64,000 bases of DNA from Eledone cirrhosa (GCA_964016885.1 OZ024743.1:186979540-187043539); one strand, 5' to 3'. Counted from the first letter of the stretch, positions 1-11,152 are shown. The notes: generated by a model from the letters alone, not told the origin. A program made the numbers and translations.

Positions 1-1525
1 ACAGAGTTCCACGTGCTGTAATCTGGTGGGCTCTTAGAAAACTAGGAGTAGATGAATGGCTTGTGAAAGCGGTACAAGCCATATATAGGGGAGCAGTCAG
101 CAAAGTTAGGATTAGCAATGAGTATAGCGAGGAATTTAGCGTACAGGTTGGGGTTGACCAGGGCTCTGTTCTTAGCCCTCCTGTTCATCATAGTCCTGCA
201 GGCAATAACGGAGGAGTTTAAGACTGGATGCCCATGGGAACTCCTGTATGCTGATGACCTCGCACTCATAGCTGAATCTATGGTAGAACTAGAGAATAAA
301 TTCCAAACTTGGAAGCAGGGACTAGAAAGAAAGGGTCTCAAAGTCAACATGACAAAGACTAAGGTCCTTGTAAGTAGATGAGAAAACAGAACCCAGATCC
401 CCTCAGGGAAATGGCTTTGCTCAGTATTTTAGAAAGGCGTAGGTAGGAACTCCATTCTCTGCCCCAAATGCAAACAATGGGTACACAAGAGATGTAGCGG
501 GATCTCAGGAAGCTTAATTAAGAATGTAGGCTTCACATGCAGCAGCTGTGATGAGACAGCAAGCAACAAACAGCCACAGGAAACAAGTACCACCAATCTC
601 TGGGAGGGCTCTGTAGAAACAGTAGACAGCTTCTGCTACCTAGGTGACCGAATTAGCAGCGGAGGTGGGTGTTCAGAAAGTACAATAACTAGGGTAAGAA
701 TGGGATGGAAGAAGTTTAGGGAACTACTACCACTGCTAGCTGCAAAAGGCTTCTCCCTCAGAATGAAAGGCAGACTGTATGATGCGTGTATCTGAACAGC
801 AATGTTGCATGGTAGCGAGACCTGGGCGCTGAAGGTGGAAGACTTACGTAGATTAGAGAGAAACGAAGCCTGCGTGCTCCGATGGATGTGTAACAGTAAT
901 ATACGTGAACGACAAAGCATAAATGAATTGAGAGAGAGACTGAGCATAAGAGGAATCTAATGCTGTGTGCAGGAGAGGAGGTTACGCTGGTATGGACATG
1001 TGATGCGTATGAAGGATGACAGCTGCATAAAAAGATGCAGAGCACTAGAAGTTGATGGAAACCGCGGAGTGGGGAGACCAAAGATGACCTGGGATGAGGT
1101 GATAAAAGCCGACCTTACCCAATTACACCTCTCAAAGGCAATGACACACGACCGTGACTTCTGGCGTCACGCAGTAATACAGAGTACCCGATCTCCCATG
1201 GGTACAAGCTGAAGCATATAGACAATATGCCCCCCACTCCCTCCCACCGCAAGGTGGTCGTGGAGGTGCCACGGCAAAAAAGCACCCAGCCCACACTGTA
1301 AAGTGGACGTGTAGGCGCCACGAAAAAGCACCCAGCACTCACTGTAAATGAGGTTGGTGTTAGGAAGGGCATCCAGCTGTAGAAATCAAGCCAAATCAGT
1401 TCCTGTATGAGCAAGGCATGGTCAGCCGACCAGACACTGCCCACAACAGGACAACCCGTCTAACCCATGCTAGCATGGAAGAACGGACATAAAACGGTGA
1501 TGATGATGATGATGATGATGATGGG
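1..1525 (+). mobile_element. RTE-like LINE, 5' part outside the window, decayed
   Basis: The element enters from the left edge within the reverse transcriptase and runs to a (TGA)n tail near 1,500-1,522. The coding relic ends at 1,212. A 3' UTR of about 310 bp follows, with two imperfect copies of a unit of about 50 bp (cysteine-free, non-coding, with the phrase AAAAAGCACCCAG) and then the tail that recurs all over the window (GGTTGGTGTTAGGAAGGGC, then the (GATGAT)n end). Assignment to the RTE-like group rests on the YADD motif context, the C-terminal WYGHVMRM and GRPxxTW motifs, and the simple-repeat 3' end. Confidence 0.88.
3..1212 (+). pseudogene. LINE reverse transcriptase and C-terminal region, broken
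   Basis: The reading starts in frame 3 with RVPRAVIWW, the end of the first catalytic RT motif. A one-base deletion near 176-182 shifts it to frame 1. YADD is present at about 250-260. Stops follow at 379-381, about 430, about 794 and about 958, several of them explained by CGA to TGA change. Residues of a PHD-like zinc module are coded at 418-549, but its second cysteine has become phenylalanine. The C-terminal part (RRLRWYGHVMRMK, GRPKMTW) is open to the stop at 1,210-1,212. This copy cannot make an active enzyme. It is of the same subfamily as the copy at 45.4-48.2 kb. Confidence 0.88.
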
Positions 1526-1668
1526 CAGTGGACTGGCAGTATCAATAGAGCATCAGATAATATGCTTTGCAGCATAGAATTATGGCCTTTTGATTTCAAA
1601 TACCACCAAACTTAGCTTTGCCTTTCATCCTTACGAGGTCGAAAAATAAATAGATAAATAAATATATA
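1523..1668 (+). mobile_element. tRNA-derived SINE, family 1, partial
   Basis: It starts at the end of the LINE tail with GTGGACTGGCAGTATC (A-box-like head), carries ATGCTTTGCAGCATAG and the core AACTT(A)GCTTTGCCTTTCATCC, then stops in an AT-rich tract. The 3' third of the family is missing. Confidence 0.7.
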
Positions 1669-1679
1669 TATTCACTCAG

Positions 1680-2022
1680 CAGTCATCTTCCATGTGCATC
1701 ACATGGTCATACCAAAGCAGTCTTCTCTCCCGCACACGACAGTTTATCCCTCTTATACACAGTTTCACTCTCAACTCACCCATGCTTAGTTGTTCACACA
1801 CATTGACATTGCACATCCATCGGAGCATGCTTGCTTCATTTCTCTCCAGTCTTCACATATCCTCTGCAGTTGCTGCCCATGTCTCACTACCATGCAGCAT
1901 TGCACATCTCACACAGGCATCATACAACCGACCTTTCATTCGTAGGGAGAAACCCTTTGTTGTCAACAAAGGGAGCAGCTTCCTAAACTTCTCCCACCCT
2001 GTCCTTATTCTAGATATATATA
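1680..2022 (-). mobile_element. RTE-like LINE C-terminal fragment
   Basis: On the minus strand the segment codes a stretch like GFSLRMKGRLYDACVR...LHGSETW and ERNEASMLRWMC, the conserved region after the RT domain of the LINE family seen elsewhere in the window. Both ends are cut, the left one just after the WYGHVM region and the right one in a short TA tract. Frame disruptions are present. Confidence 0.8.
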
Positions 2023-2094
2023 TTGTATAGCTGAGACTATTCTGTGTTACTACTGAGTGTTTTATCAGTAGACTGTTGTATTTCTTTTGGCTTG

Positions 2095-2172
2095 CAGTGC
2101 TTTGTCTTCATATATCATTGAGGTTAACTTTGCCTTTCATCCTTTCAGGGTCAATAAATAAAGCACTTGTTT
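2095..2172 (+). mobile_element. SINE core fragment
   Basis: GAGGTTAACTTTGCCTTTC followed by ATCCTTTCAGGGTCAATAAA is the central core shared by the SINE families here. Head and tail are not recognisable. Confidence 0.5.
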
Positions 2173-3197
2173 AATATTTGAATTAGTTCTTACTTATTCT
2201 CTTTCTCTCTCCTGCCTTCACTTTCTTTCTCTCTCTAGTAGAAACCAGTATGGAGAGGGATGGTTTCTGCCAAGTTTAAAATGCACAATAGCGCATCTGT
2301 AACTCCATCAGATTTTGAGGGCTCATGGAAGAATTACCAGTACATCAATGGCAAATTTAGTATATAGATAGGTTTCCATCATGGAACTGTCCTCGTTTCC
2401 TTCAGTTCATTAGAGATTTTGATACGATAATGTAAGAATTTTGAAATGAATGTGCTTTGAAACTGGTAGCATCAGTTCAATCATGATTGAGCAGACCTAT
2501 GATCAAAGGCTGTGATTATTCCATGCATTTATATATATCTAAAAGTGTATTTCCTATGTGTATTTCCCTTTTTTAGATGGTAAGGTGTAATTTAGAAAAA
2601 TGTGGTTTCTACTTTAGTAGTTTGAGCAACTGCATTGAAGAGCAATTTTTGGCTCATAGAGGAATGTGTGGTAAGTAGTGGTGAGATTAGATCTAATGAT
2701 ATTTCACTACTGCTGATCTATCCAACGTTGAAAAATAGATATTAAAACAGTAATGATGATCATGGTAATGATATGGTGCAGCTTTGGAAAACACATTTAG
2801 TTAATTGTACAGTTCATACTGTAACATGATGCATGCTTTGCTGGTTGCTGAACAAGCACTTTCTTTCCATATAAGAGTGATAATAATCACATTCTAAAAG
2901 CTAATAGTTCACAGTACCATATTGGTAATTGATTGACTTTTTGATTTCTAATGTCAGGAGAAATTTATAAACTGATTAATTAGATAAGGGACCTGCCTGC
3001 CTTTGACATCAAAATTGATTAAGGTCAAATGCATTCCAAAATCTTTTGAAAAGCTGTACCACTAATAAGCTAGAAATGTATGTGTAGGAAATAAATAATA
3101 TGGAGCTATAGAATAGGAGAGGAATTGTTTGAAATGTCAAAAGTATCAGAGTTGATAGGAGCAGACATATTTGTGTAGTTAAGTGCATGGTCCCAGG
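2173..3197. other. No gene seen, AT-rich unique sequence
   Basis: I see no coding relic, known repeat or structured element in this stretch. Short pyrimidine runs occur near 2,195-2,240. Confidence 0.5.
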
Positions 3198-3768
3198 CAG
3201 GGCTGGATTTAGACTTTGGGGGTGCCTGGGGCACTTCATGTTTGGGAGGGGGGGGGGGGCACCTCATGCACAAAAAAAAATTAGAATACAAATCAAACAC
3301 CCAATTTTACATATCAAAGTTGGCTGGTGCAAGTAATTGGAATTAAAAAGTTATACATACAGGCATTAAATAAAAAAAATCTAACCCTTCTCATTTTATG
3401 TTCACTTTCCACACTGGCATGTGTTGAGATCAGATATATCAGAGTGACCCCATCTTGCACATTTTCTATGGCTGGATGCTTTTCCTAACATAAGCACTTT
3501 AAAGAGTTTACTGGGTGCAGTTTTTGTGCGATACCAGTGCAACCACTTCATACAGTGACATCAAATACTTTTTATTAGAATATCATTCTGGTTGAAAAAT
3601 CGATTAATTTTGCACAGTAAGGACATTAAATACCTTTTGTTAAAAATATAGTTCTCATTGTCAAAGGGATAAAACTAAAAAGCCCAACAGAGGTCACAAA
3701 TTGCTACAGCCATAGCTGGTGGGGGCTAGGACAGTTGACCCCTTTGTCCCCTATTAAATCTGGCCCTG
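3198..3768. mobile_element. hAT-type MITE, 571 bp
   Basis: The left end reads CAGGGCTGGATTTA and the right end is its near reverse complement (TAAATCTGGCCCTG), the CAGGG-type terminal inverted repeat of hAT transposons. The flanking 8-mers, GTCCCAGG at 3,190-3,197 and GAACCAGG at 3,769-3,776, agree at 6 of 8 positions, as expected for a decayed 8-bp hAT target duplication. There is no transposase inside, so this is a non-autonomous copy. A G-run at about 3,245-3,259 lies near the left end. Confidence 0.7.
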
Positions 3769-3865
3769 GAACCAGGTATGATCCTACTGTGTGTTACCTG
3801 AAAGAAGTGTTTTTTACTTTAGCCATTGATTGATCACTACCTTGTGATTGGACTTTAGTATATAT

Positions 3866-4067
3866 ATATATATATAGTTGTAAGGCTGCAAGATAAATGC
3901 GTCCGTAGGCGGTATTCCGGTTGAGCACTCGATGCTCGCACAGAGCAGAGCATAATATTATGATGATAAGGAACAAGTATTCAGTGTTGCATGATACCAT
4001 ATTTAATAACATATTAAATGTGTTATTAAATATGGTATGATGCAACACTGAATCCTTGTCCCTTATC

Positions 4068-4072
<5 letters not shown>
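3866..4072 (-). repeat. Palindrome linked to Penelope-like element termini
   Basis: Arms 3,961-4,010 and 4,022-4,071 are reverse complements at about 46 of 50 positions, with an 11-nt centre. Read on the minus strand, the palindrome is followed by GAGTGCTCAACCGGAATACC and then a (TA)n tract, the same GAGTGCT box that follows the three ribozyme palindromes and the PLE 3' UTR. I found no CTGATGA hammerhead box here, so the ribozyme is absent or lost. Confidence 0.65.
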
Positions 4073-4129
<57 letters not shown>

Positions 4130-4130
4130 C
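4073..4130. repeat. (TA)n microsatellite
   Basis: About 58 bp of alternating TA separates the palindrome from the Penelope-like coding relic. Apparent TA-rich open frames across it (YIYIYI) are artefacts. Confidence 0.95.
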
Positions 4131-5674
4131 CCTATGGCCTACCACGACATTAATACAGAAGCCAAAGAACTTGCCGCCGACCTTAAGGTAGACAAGAAGC
4201 TACAATCTCTAGCTAAGCGGGAGGCGTTCCTCACCCTGAAAGATCACAAGGTTGACTTTACTTCTAACCCCACATGTAGACTAATAAACCCGGCACGCAC
4301 AGGTATGGGACTAGTCAGTAAGGCCATACTTAGAAACATAGTTAAGACCATTAGGACCAAGTCCAACGTGCCCCAGTGGGAGAAAAACGACCCCGTAATT
4401 AAGTCGTTTAACTCCTTAAAATCCAAAAAAGCGAAGTTCACACAGTTTGACATTGTCGATTTTTACCCGTCGATCTCAGAGACTCTGTTAAACAAAGCGT
4501 TGGACTTCGCAACCACTTACACCTCCGTCAATAGTTTAGACAAGGAAATCATCGCTCACTGCCGGAAAACCCTCCTCTTCAACGACGGAGTAGCCTGGGC
4601 AAAGAAGTCTACAACTTCAGACCTATTTGAGGTCTCCATGGGATCGTTTGACAGTGCTGACGTATGTGACTTGGTTGGTCTATTTATTTTAGACATATTA
4701 CGTGTTAGATTCCCGGACTTCCACACGGGAATATACCGCGACGTAGATTTCTTGGACATTCATTTAGATCTTCGCACACCCACACACAGACCCTTCCATA
4801 AGCTAAACGAAAAACTCAATTACATTCACAAGGTCTCATGTCACACTCCCACTGTTTTTAGAAACTTCGTAAATAATATCAGTACTAGAATCTCAAACCC
4901 CTCCTCTAATAAGGCACCCTACTATAACACGGCTTAGCTAACAGCGGCTTCTCACAAGCTATCACTTACCCTCCCACTATCAACAACAGCAACAAGAAAA
5001 GAAAGCGCAACAATAGACAAACTATCTGGTTCTCTCCTCCCTTCTCACTCAACGTTAAAACCAATGTAGGCAAAACATTTCTAGCCCTCTTAGATAGACA
5101 CTTTCCCATAGGTCATAAATACCGCTCCATCGTTAACCGACACAAAGTAAAACTAGGATACTCCTACGCTAACAACATGAAGGCCCACATCACCTGCATC
5201 CCTAGGAGCAACACCCTACCAGGGTGCTCTTGCCGTAAGCCCGAAACTTGCCCCCTTCAACAGCAATGCAACACACCAGCTGTAATTTATGAAGCTGTGG
5301 TCACTTCCAACCGACCAAACCAACCACAGGATGTCAAATCCTACGTGGGCATGGCGGAGGGCCGATTTAAGGAACGTTTCCTGAACCATCAGTCAACCTT
5401 TAGGTACCCGGACAGACGTTCATCCACGAAACTTGCGAGCCACGTATGGTCCCTCAAGGACTCAAGTATAGACTACTCCATTCAATGGAAAGCCATCACT
5501 AAGTCCAAGCCATACGCAAGGGGAAATCCGTCGTGTTGACCGAGTATTGACGAAGGAATAAATATTCTAAAGAGATTATGCAATAGTAATTGCCTAAACA
5601 CGAGAAATGAATTTTTCACACGTTGTCCACACGTCTCGAAACACCTATTGCATAACTACAAAGCTCCGGATTGA
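4131..5674 (+). pseudogene. Penelope-like RT plus GIY-YIG endonuclease, broken
   Basis: From 4,131 to 4,934 the frame codes an RT N-terminal region (LTLKDHK, CRLINPA), the first catalytic motif QFDIVDFYPSIS and a motif B region (VSMGSFDSADVCDLVGLFIL). GIYRD is then joined directly to VDFLDIHLDL: the segment that should follow the catalytic YRDD box is missing without loss of frame. A one-base loss near 4,934 (GCTTAG for an expected GCTTTAG) ends the first reading. The next frame continues with SPPFSLNVKTN, a cysteine cluster (CSCRKPETCPLQQQC) and a GIY-YIG-like region (VIYEAVV...SYVGMAEGRFKERFLNH). A TGA at 5,537-5,539 replaces an Arg codon of the SCR motif, after which the reading goes on to its natural stop at 5,672-5,674 (HLLHNYKAPD). 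The element is dead by deletion, one frameshift and one nonsense change. Confidence 0.88.
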
Positions 5675-5847
5675 ATGAATTATTGTAACAACATCAATAT
5701 TTTTTCTTATCAACTAAAAACTTTTCGGACTTTCGCAGTTATCTCCCTTACACCTCTCGCACGCATTTTAGTATTGCTTGTGTGAAGTGACCGGTTTCTG
5801 CGTATGCGCGTTTGTACGGTTGTCCTTCCTGTTCCGTATAACCATGC

Positions 5848-5897
5848 CCATTTCGAGCTGAAGATCCGCTAAGGTGAAACAATTGTTCTCAGTATGG
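5848..5897 (+). ncRNA. Hammerhead ribozyme-like motif in the PLE 3' UTR
   Basis: Stem I pairs 5,848-5,857 (CCATTTCGAG) with 5,888-5,897 (CTCAGTATGG) across a small internal loop. The box CTGAAGA lies at 5,858-5,864 (position 7 is variable in hammerheads). Stem II at 5,865-5,875 is weak (two CG pairs closed by a U-U mismatch). GAA is at 5,876-5,878. Stem III is AC/GU with the 4-nt loop AATT, and the predicted cleavage base is 5,887. The layout matches the ribozymes in the three palindromes. Minimal hammerheads are known from Penelope-like elements. The weak stem II makes activity uncertain. Confidence 0.55.
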
Positions 5898-5986
5898 TGA
5901 ACTAACTGTTGTGTAACCACTTCTACCTAACTCGTCCCATGAACTGAGTGCTCTACCACTATGGATATTACCTTCCAGTGTTCTAC

Positions 5987-5990
<4 letters not shown>

Positions 5991-6054
<64 letters not shown>

Positions 6055-6075
6055 ACGTGCACGCGCGTGTGTGTG
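5991..6075. repeat. (TA)n(TG)n compound microsatellite
   Basis: A TA tract runs into TG dinucleotides and then a short CACGTGCACGCGCG segment. It directly follows the PLE 3' end. Confidence 0.95.
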
Positions 6076-7949
6076 TACTTATACTGATCTAAATCAAACA
6101 GGTGTTTTGCTTATGTTTCATGTCCTGTAACGTAGCAATGCAGTATACTGAGATCGTTAGAATAAGTCCTGGTATCATATGAGCAACTAATAGCCTTGAA
6201 GGTGCTGCCTAAGTATGGCTACAATCCAGTAACTGAGAACAACATAAAAATAAATAGTTTAAGATAAGATATGATTAGAAACTTGCAATGAATTCCTAGG
6301 ATTTGACACAGCAGTCATCCATAACATTTTGAGCTTGTCAGTGAAGGAGGAATGCAGAATGTCAATGCAGAATATGTCAAGAGAGTTAATAGTAGCATAG
6401 TAAAAGTTTATCTGTTGGAAACCTGCAGGAGTAAGCTTAGCAATGCATCTTGAATAAGCCTTAAGACCCTACTGCAGAACCAATAACTTCTTCAACATTT
6501 AGGCAATCATGGGCCAGTTTAGAGAAAATTAATTTGACTAGGAGAAATGAAGCAAGCCAAAGATATGATTTTTTTAGACATAGTATTCATTTACAATGAA
6601 TTACTTGATGATGGAAGACTCAAGAATATATACTTGGCAATAAATGCATTTTGAAAATAATCAAAAAATTTAGAGAAATTTAGTAATATAACAAACATTC
6701 TTGTTACTAAGCTGGTGCTAGAAAGATAAATTATAATAGAAGGATTTTTAATTGCTATAAGCTTTACAAACTGCATAAAGGTTAAATACTATGAACTTTT
6801 GAAATACCATTATGGATACTCTCTCTAATAATAAATTAATAAAAGGAATGAAGAACATAGTTGTTAATTGAATTCTATGGTAGCATGATTTTAAACCAGC
6901 TTATTTTATCTATCATAATTTTTTCTTTTCACTGGATGCAAATACAAAGAAATATTGTTACTTATAATTAGTAAATGATGTGATGAAGGAAAAGAAAATA
7001 TTTGTGAGTTTGTTTATTCTCAATGATATCCTGTTATGGTATTATAAATGTTTGACAACAAAATATTTATTTATTGACTTCATAGATTACTATTTAAAAA
7101 ATGTCATAAAATTTCTGTCAAAGGTGTCTGAATTTTAGTTTCATTTCAATGTAGTAAATTAGTGGGAATGAAAATAGATTATCTTCAGCTTAACAAATGA
7201 ATAGATTATAATAAATAGTTTCATATTTATTGTAATCAGCTAAACAATGCAATTTATAAAGTGACTTCCTGTTTAATGAGGTAGCTATTAGAAAATGATA
7301 GTCAATTCTCATTCGTTTATCAAACTCTATTTCTGAAGATCAATGGAGTTTATTTGTCTGCCATTATAATTATCAAAGTACCACATTGTCAGCAATATTT
7401 TACTGCATTAATAGTTTGATGTTATAATCTATTTTTGATATACTTATTTATTTACATAGGTTTGATCTAATACTATATTTATAAGCAGTGCATTTGGATT
7501 TTATTATCCAGAGTGTATCCTGGTTTTTAGAATAGGTACACTGTATTCCTGCATGACATAAGAAACATAAAAGAGGTGGCATCAGGAAGAACATCTGGCC
7601 ATAAAACACCATAAAACACCGCCATGGAAACATAAGTGTAAAAATAATGATATTGAGAATGATGATAATAGCTATATTTGCCATAATATTGATTTCTATT
7701 ATAGAGACAATGCCATGTATTTAGGAACAGAGTTCAATGGATTAAATATCCCAGCACTTTGCTGGTACTTAATTTATCATCACTTATATTTTCCATAACA
7801 TGGAATGAGAGAAAAACACTTTTATAATATATTCTTTTTTGTTGGCATATTAATTGTAAAGTTCCCTTCATATTTTAGTTGTGTACCTATAAGTTGTAAA
7901 ATTGGGAGAGCTTGCAGAATTAAGCAAAGTAAAACAATGAGAAACTTAA
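6076..7949. other. No gene seen, AT-rich unique sequence
   Basis: Open frames here are short and low in complexity. I recognise no domain and no repeat family. A 10-bp duplication (CATAAAACAC twice) occurs near 7,602-7,620. Confidence 0.5.
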
Positions 7950-8142
7950 TAATTGTTTCTACATTAGGTACAATGCCAGCAATTTGAAGGGGAAGGGGGA
8001 ACGATTAAATCAACCCCAGAGCATAACTGGTGCTTTATTTTATCAACTCTGTAAGGATGAATGGCTAAGTGAACCTTGGTGGGATTTGAACTCAGAATGT
8101 AAAGAGCCATAACTCTATGCTGCAAAGCACGGTGTCCGGCGT
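7950..8142 (-). mobile_element. tRNA-derived SINE, family 1
   Basis: Read on the minus strand it has the head with ACCGTGCTTTGCAGCATAG, the B-box-like GAGTTCAAATCCCACC, the core and the 3' end GCCAGCAATT in reverse order, and it finishes at GTAGAAACAATTATT. It is moderately diverged. Confidence 0.82.
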
Positions 8143-9084
8143 TTAATGAACTCTAAATGATCTATGTAAATCACAAGTTTCTGGGTTTACTATCTAATAT
8201 TTCTATTCTAAGACATTCTTATCTTATTAACCGATGTTTCTATTTGTGTGCTTCCTTTCTATAACAATATGTAAACAATAAACAAAATGCTCTGTGATGG
8301 CAACAGTTAGAATAAGAGAGAGAATATCTTTAGTTGGATTTTAATTATCTTGCCTCTTTCATCATTCAAGAATTGCTCCACCAGAAAATACATAATGATA
8401 ATTAACTTTAAATATATGTGTAATTAGTTAAATATGTGAAATTTGTTATCTAATATATTTATTTTGTATTAACTCTTTTGCTAATTATATTTCAATTTCA
8501 ATTTATTTAGTATAAACACTGAAACCTATAATTTATACAGGGATAGAAAGAAATTGCCTTGTTAGAAATAGTAGCCAAATCTCCCTTAAATTGCACCCAA
8601 CTGTTTTAGGATAGCATGGCTTTAGATGCACTATATCTGAATAGAGGATGATATAGGCACAGCTGGAATTATTTCACTTGTGGGTCTGTCAAAGCTGATC
8701 TAGATCGAAACAATAACTAGCATGGAACTAATACAAACAGTAAAACAGTGGTAATGATGAACGTTACAATGAGAATCTTCAAGATTATATTTTGTTTTAT
8801 GTTGAGTAGTTTTATAAAGGCTTTTAAGTGATTGTTTATTTAAAAATATGAATATGAAAATATTGAATTATTGTCTGTAAATCCTAATAGGTTACACTTT
8901 GCCTACAAGGTGAATAAAATAATTATCAGCCATTCCATAAGATAAATTTTTTTTTTTAAATGATCAGAAAAATGAGTGGCATCAACTCACTAGCTCTGTG
9001 AAAAATCAAAGAAAGGTAAGTGGAGTTAAAGTTGACTCTTGAGAAGGGCTCTCTAGAGAGGAAGATTTCTCTTAATGAAATATG
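8143..9084. other. No gene seen
   Basis: AT-rich unique sequence without a coding relic or repeat family that I can recognise. Confidence 0.5.
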
Positions 9085-9330
9085 TAATTAGCAGAGTGGT
9101 GGACTAATAGAATCATTAGTGCATCAGACCAAATACTTTGCTCTATTTATTTCTGCTCTGAGTTCAAATTATTCTGAAGCCAAATTTTTCTTTCATCCTT
9201 CTGGGGTCAATAACATAAATTACCAGTCAAGTACTAAGGTAGATTCACTTGACGTTCCTTCCCCAAAAATTGCTGGTCATGAGCGTAAATTAGGAAGCAC
9301 TGTTATTAAGACTGTTGTAAGGCAAATTAA
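9085..9330 (+). mobile_element. tRNA-derived SINE, family 3
   Basis: The head GTGGTGGACTAATAGAATC is followed by CATCAGACCAAATACTTTGC, a B-box-like GAGTTCAAATT and a core (TTTTTCTTTCATCCTTCTGG, GGTCAATAACATAAATTACC) related to that of family 1. It then has AAAATTGCTGGTCATGAGC. Head and tail differ from family 1, so it is a separate family that shares the centre. Confidence 0.65.
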
Positions 9331-9384
9331 AAAAATCGAAACAAGAAAAATAAATCTAAATATAAATTATTTTCATAATTAGGC

Positions 9385-9695
9385 TACAGACCCCTCGGCA
9401 CGTCTGGTTTTACAATATTTGGGAATTTTAAAAATCTGGTGAAGCCCATCCCTCTCGTGCTCTGGAAACAAGTGATTTCTTCCAGAGAAGGAGTGAGTGA
9501 GTGTGAGAGGGAAACAGATATAGATGAATAATTGATCCTAGTACTGTACTGATACTTTTTATCGACTTTAAAAGAATAAAAGACAAAGTTAGCCTCAGTA
9601 GGTTTGAACTTAGTGTACAGAGAGCTGGAACGAATAACACAAAGCATTCTATCTGACATATCCGTACGGCTCTGCCTTTTGACCATGAAGGTGGT
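9385..9695 (-). mobile_element. tRNA-derived SINE, family 4
   Basis: About 300 bp. A second copy with the same order of blocks lies at 34,795-35,085. Both contain AAAATCTGGTGRAGCCCATC, a TTTCTTCCAGAGRARGA block, a core (TATCGACTTYAAAWGRA) and a tRNA-like head on the minus strand with AATGCTTTGTGTTATTCG. The open frames in this stretch are not genes. Confidence 0.72.
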
Positions 9696-10085
9696 TACTT
9701 ACGGCTTAATTTATATAGAAATATAAAAGAAAGTAAACTAACAAAAATATACAAGAACAATAATGACTCATGACATTAACTCTAAATAAATGGAATCATT
9801 TTTATATTTTGAAAACAAAATCAGTCTTTTCTGTTAGTCTTTAATTTTTTCCTTTAACCATGCTTTGAGAAAGTTTCTTTTACTCATTAAAAACTGAAGT
9901 TAATTGAATTATTGGAATATAATAGTAAATGTCACTATATTAAACTCGGAAGTAACATTTTTTACATGAAATATGTGTTTTAAAGTAACTTTTAATTTCA
10001 AAAACTATAACCAAAAACTGAACACACATTAGCAATTCACAGTTTAGCAATTCATAAAAAAATTTTCTTTATTCTAATTTAAAAA
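9696..10085. other. No gene seen
   Basis: AT-rich unique sequence between two SINEs. Confidence 0.5.
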
Positions 10086-10089
10086 AAAA

Positions 10090-10200
10090 AATTGTTTCTA
10101 CGTTAGGCACAAGGCCAGCAATTACTCTGTGTATTACTGGTACTTTATTTTATCGACCCCGTAAGGATGAAAGGCAAAGTTAATCTCGGCGGGATTAAAA
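10090..10200 (-). mobile_element. tRNA-derived SINE, family 1, head lost
   Basis: It carries the 3' end (TTGTTTCTACGTTAGGCAC, AAGGCCAGCAATTAC) and the core up to CTCGGCGGGATT in minus orientation. It breaks off at an A-run, so the tRNA-like head is missing. Confidence 0.78.
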
Positions 10201-10514
10201 AAAAATAATAGCATAAAACTTGTCCTTTTAAATTTTTTTATTTGAAAAGTGTCTAACGTCCTTTATTTGTTTTTCCTGCCATCACCACTGTGCAGTTGTT
10301 TTACAAGAGGGTCATTTAACTACATTGACCTTACCTCTCTCAGAGAGCTTGCTAAGTGTATGAGCACAGCCCTGCCCACCAGACCAGAGTGAACCATACC
10401 ATAAATAAAATAATTGTTTAATCAGAAATACTATCTGCAAGATGGATTATCCTTTCATGACTATCCCATGCAGCTTGCTACATTTGGAGTTACTGCACTC
10501 TTAGTTATCTTTTT

Positions 10515-10806
10515 AATGTCTATACAGAACTCTCAACAATAAGAGGAATCAGATTTTCTGTGCACAAGAGAAGTCTACACTGGTATGGGCATGTGAAGTA
10601 AATGTTCATTGGGTGAAGAAGTGTCAAGAAATCTCAGTAGAAGAAACTCAGAATAGCGAAAGACCAAAGAAAACCTGGAGATTATGAGAGCTGACACTAA
10701 ATCACTGAATCCCATAGAGGAGATGATGAAGCAATACAGTGAGTGGAAGGATGCTGTGCTGAAAAAGACTCATACAACCCATGCAAACCTGGAAAAGTTG
10801 ACATAA
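10515..10806 (+). mobile_element. RTE-like LINE C-terminal fragment
   Basis: Codes a decayed version of RGIxxxVQERRLHWYGHV, KKCQEISVEE, RPKKTW and EWKDAVLKKT, ending in ACCCATGCAAACCTGGAAAA, the start of the LINE tail. It is frame-broken and 5'-truncated. Confidence 0.78.
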
Positions 10807-11099
10807 CATCTACTTCACCTTTACTCCATCACATACTACACCTCATCCCTCTCTATTTATCCATCCACCCACTATCTGCCACCCTCTCATTCAATCATCC
10901 CTCCCAATACCTATTCCAAAGAAATAATAAATACTAAAGCTGACAAAAATTATGATTTTCCTGCTGATTTCTTATGAATGAAACAGTTCTAATCCTGTAG
11001 AAATCATTTCGATAATAAAATGAATATACCTATATTCTACTAACGTATTGAGTACCTTTTTGATAGTTGCCACCTCGTGATTTACAACAGCATCCTACA

Positions 11100-11113
11100 T
11101 ACACATACATACA

Positions 11114-11150
<37 letters not shown>

Positions 11151-11152
11151 GT
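11100..11152. repeat. (CATA)n(TC)n(TA)n compound microsatellite
   Basis: Short CATA units, then TC repeats, then TA repeats. It abuts the dispersed repeat that follows. Confidence 0.9.

Larger units (their letters stand above)
4131..5990 (+). mobile_element. Penelope-like element, 5'-truncated
   Basis: The element opens inside the reverse transcriptase directly after a (TA)n tract and ends with a 3' UTR of about 315 bp (5,675-5,990) that carries a hammerhead-like motif and a GAGTGCT box and then runs into another (TA)n. RT followed by a GIY-YIG endonuclease is the hallmark of Penelope-like elements. The base composition is richer in GC than its surroundings, which suggests a fairly recent arrival. 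Confidence 0.9.
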
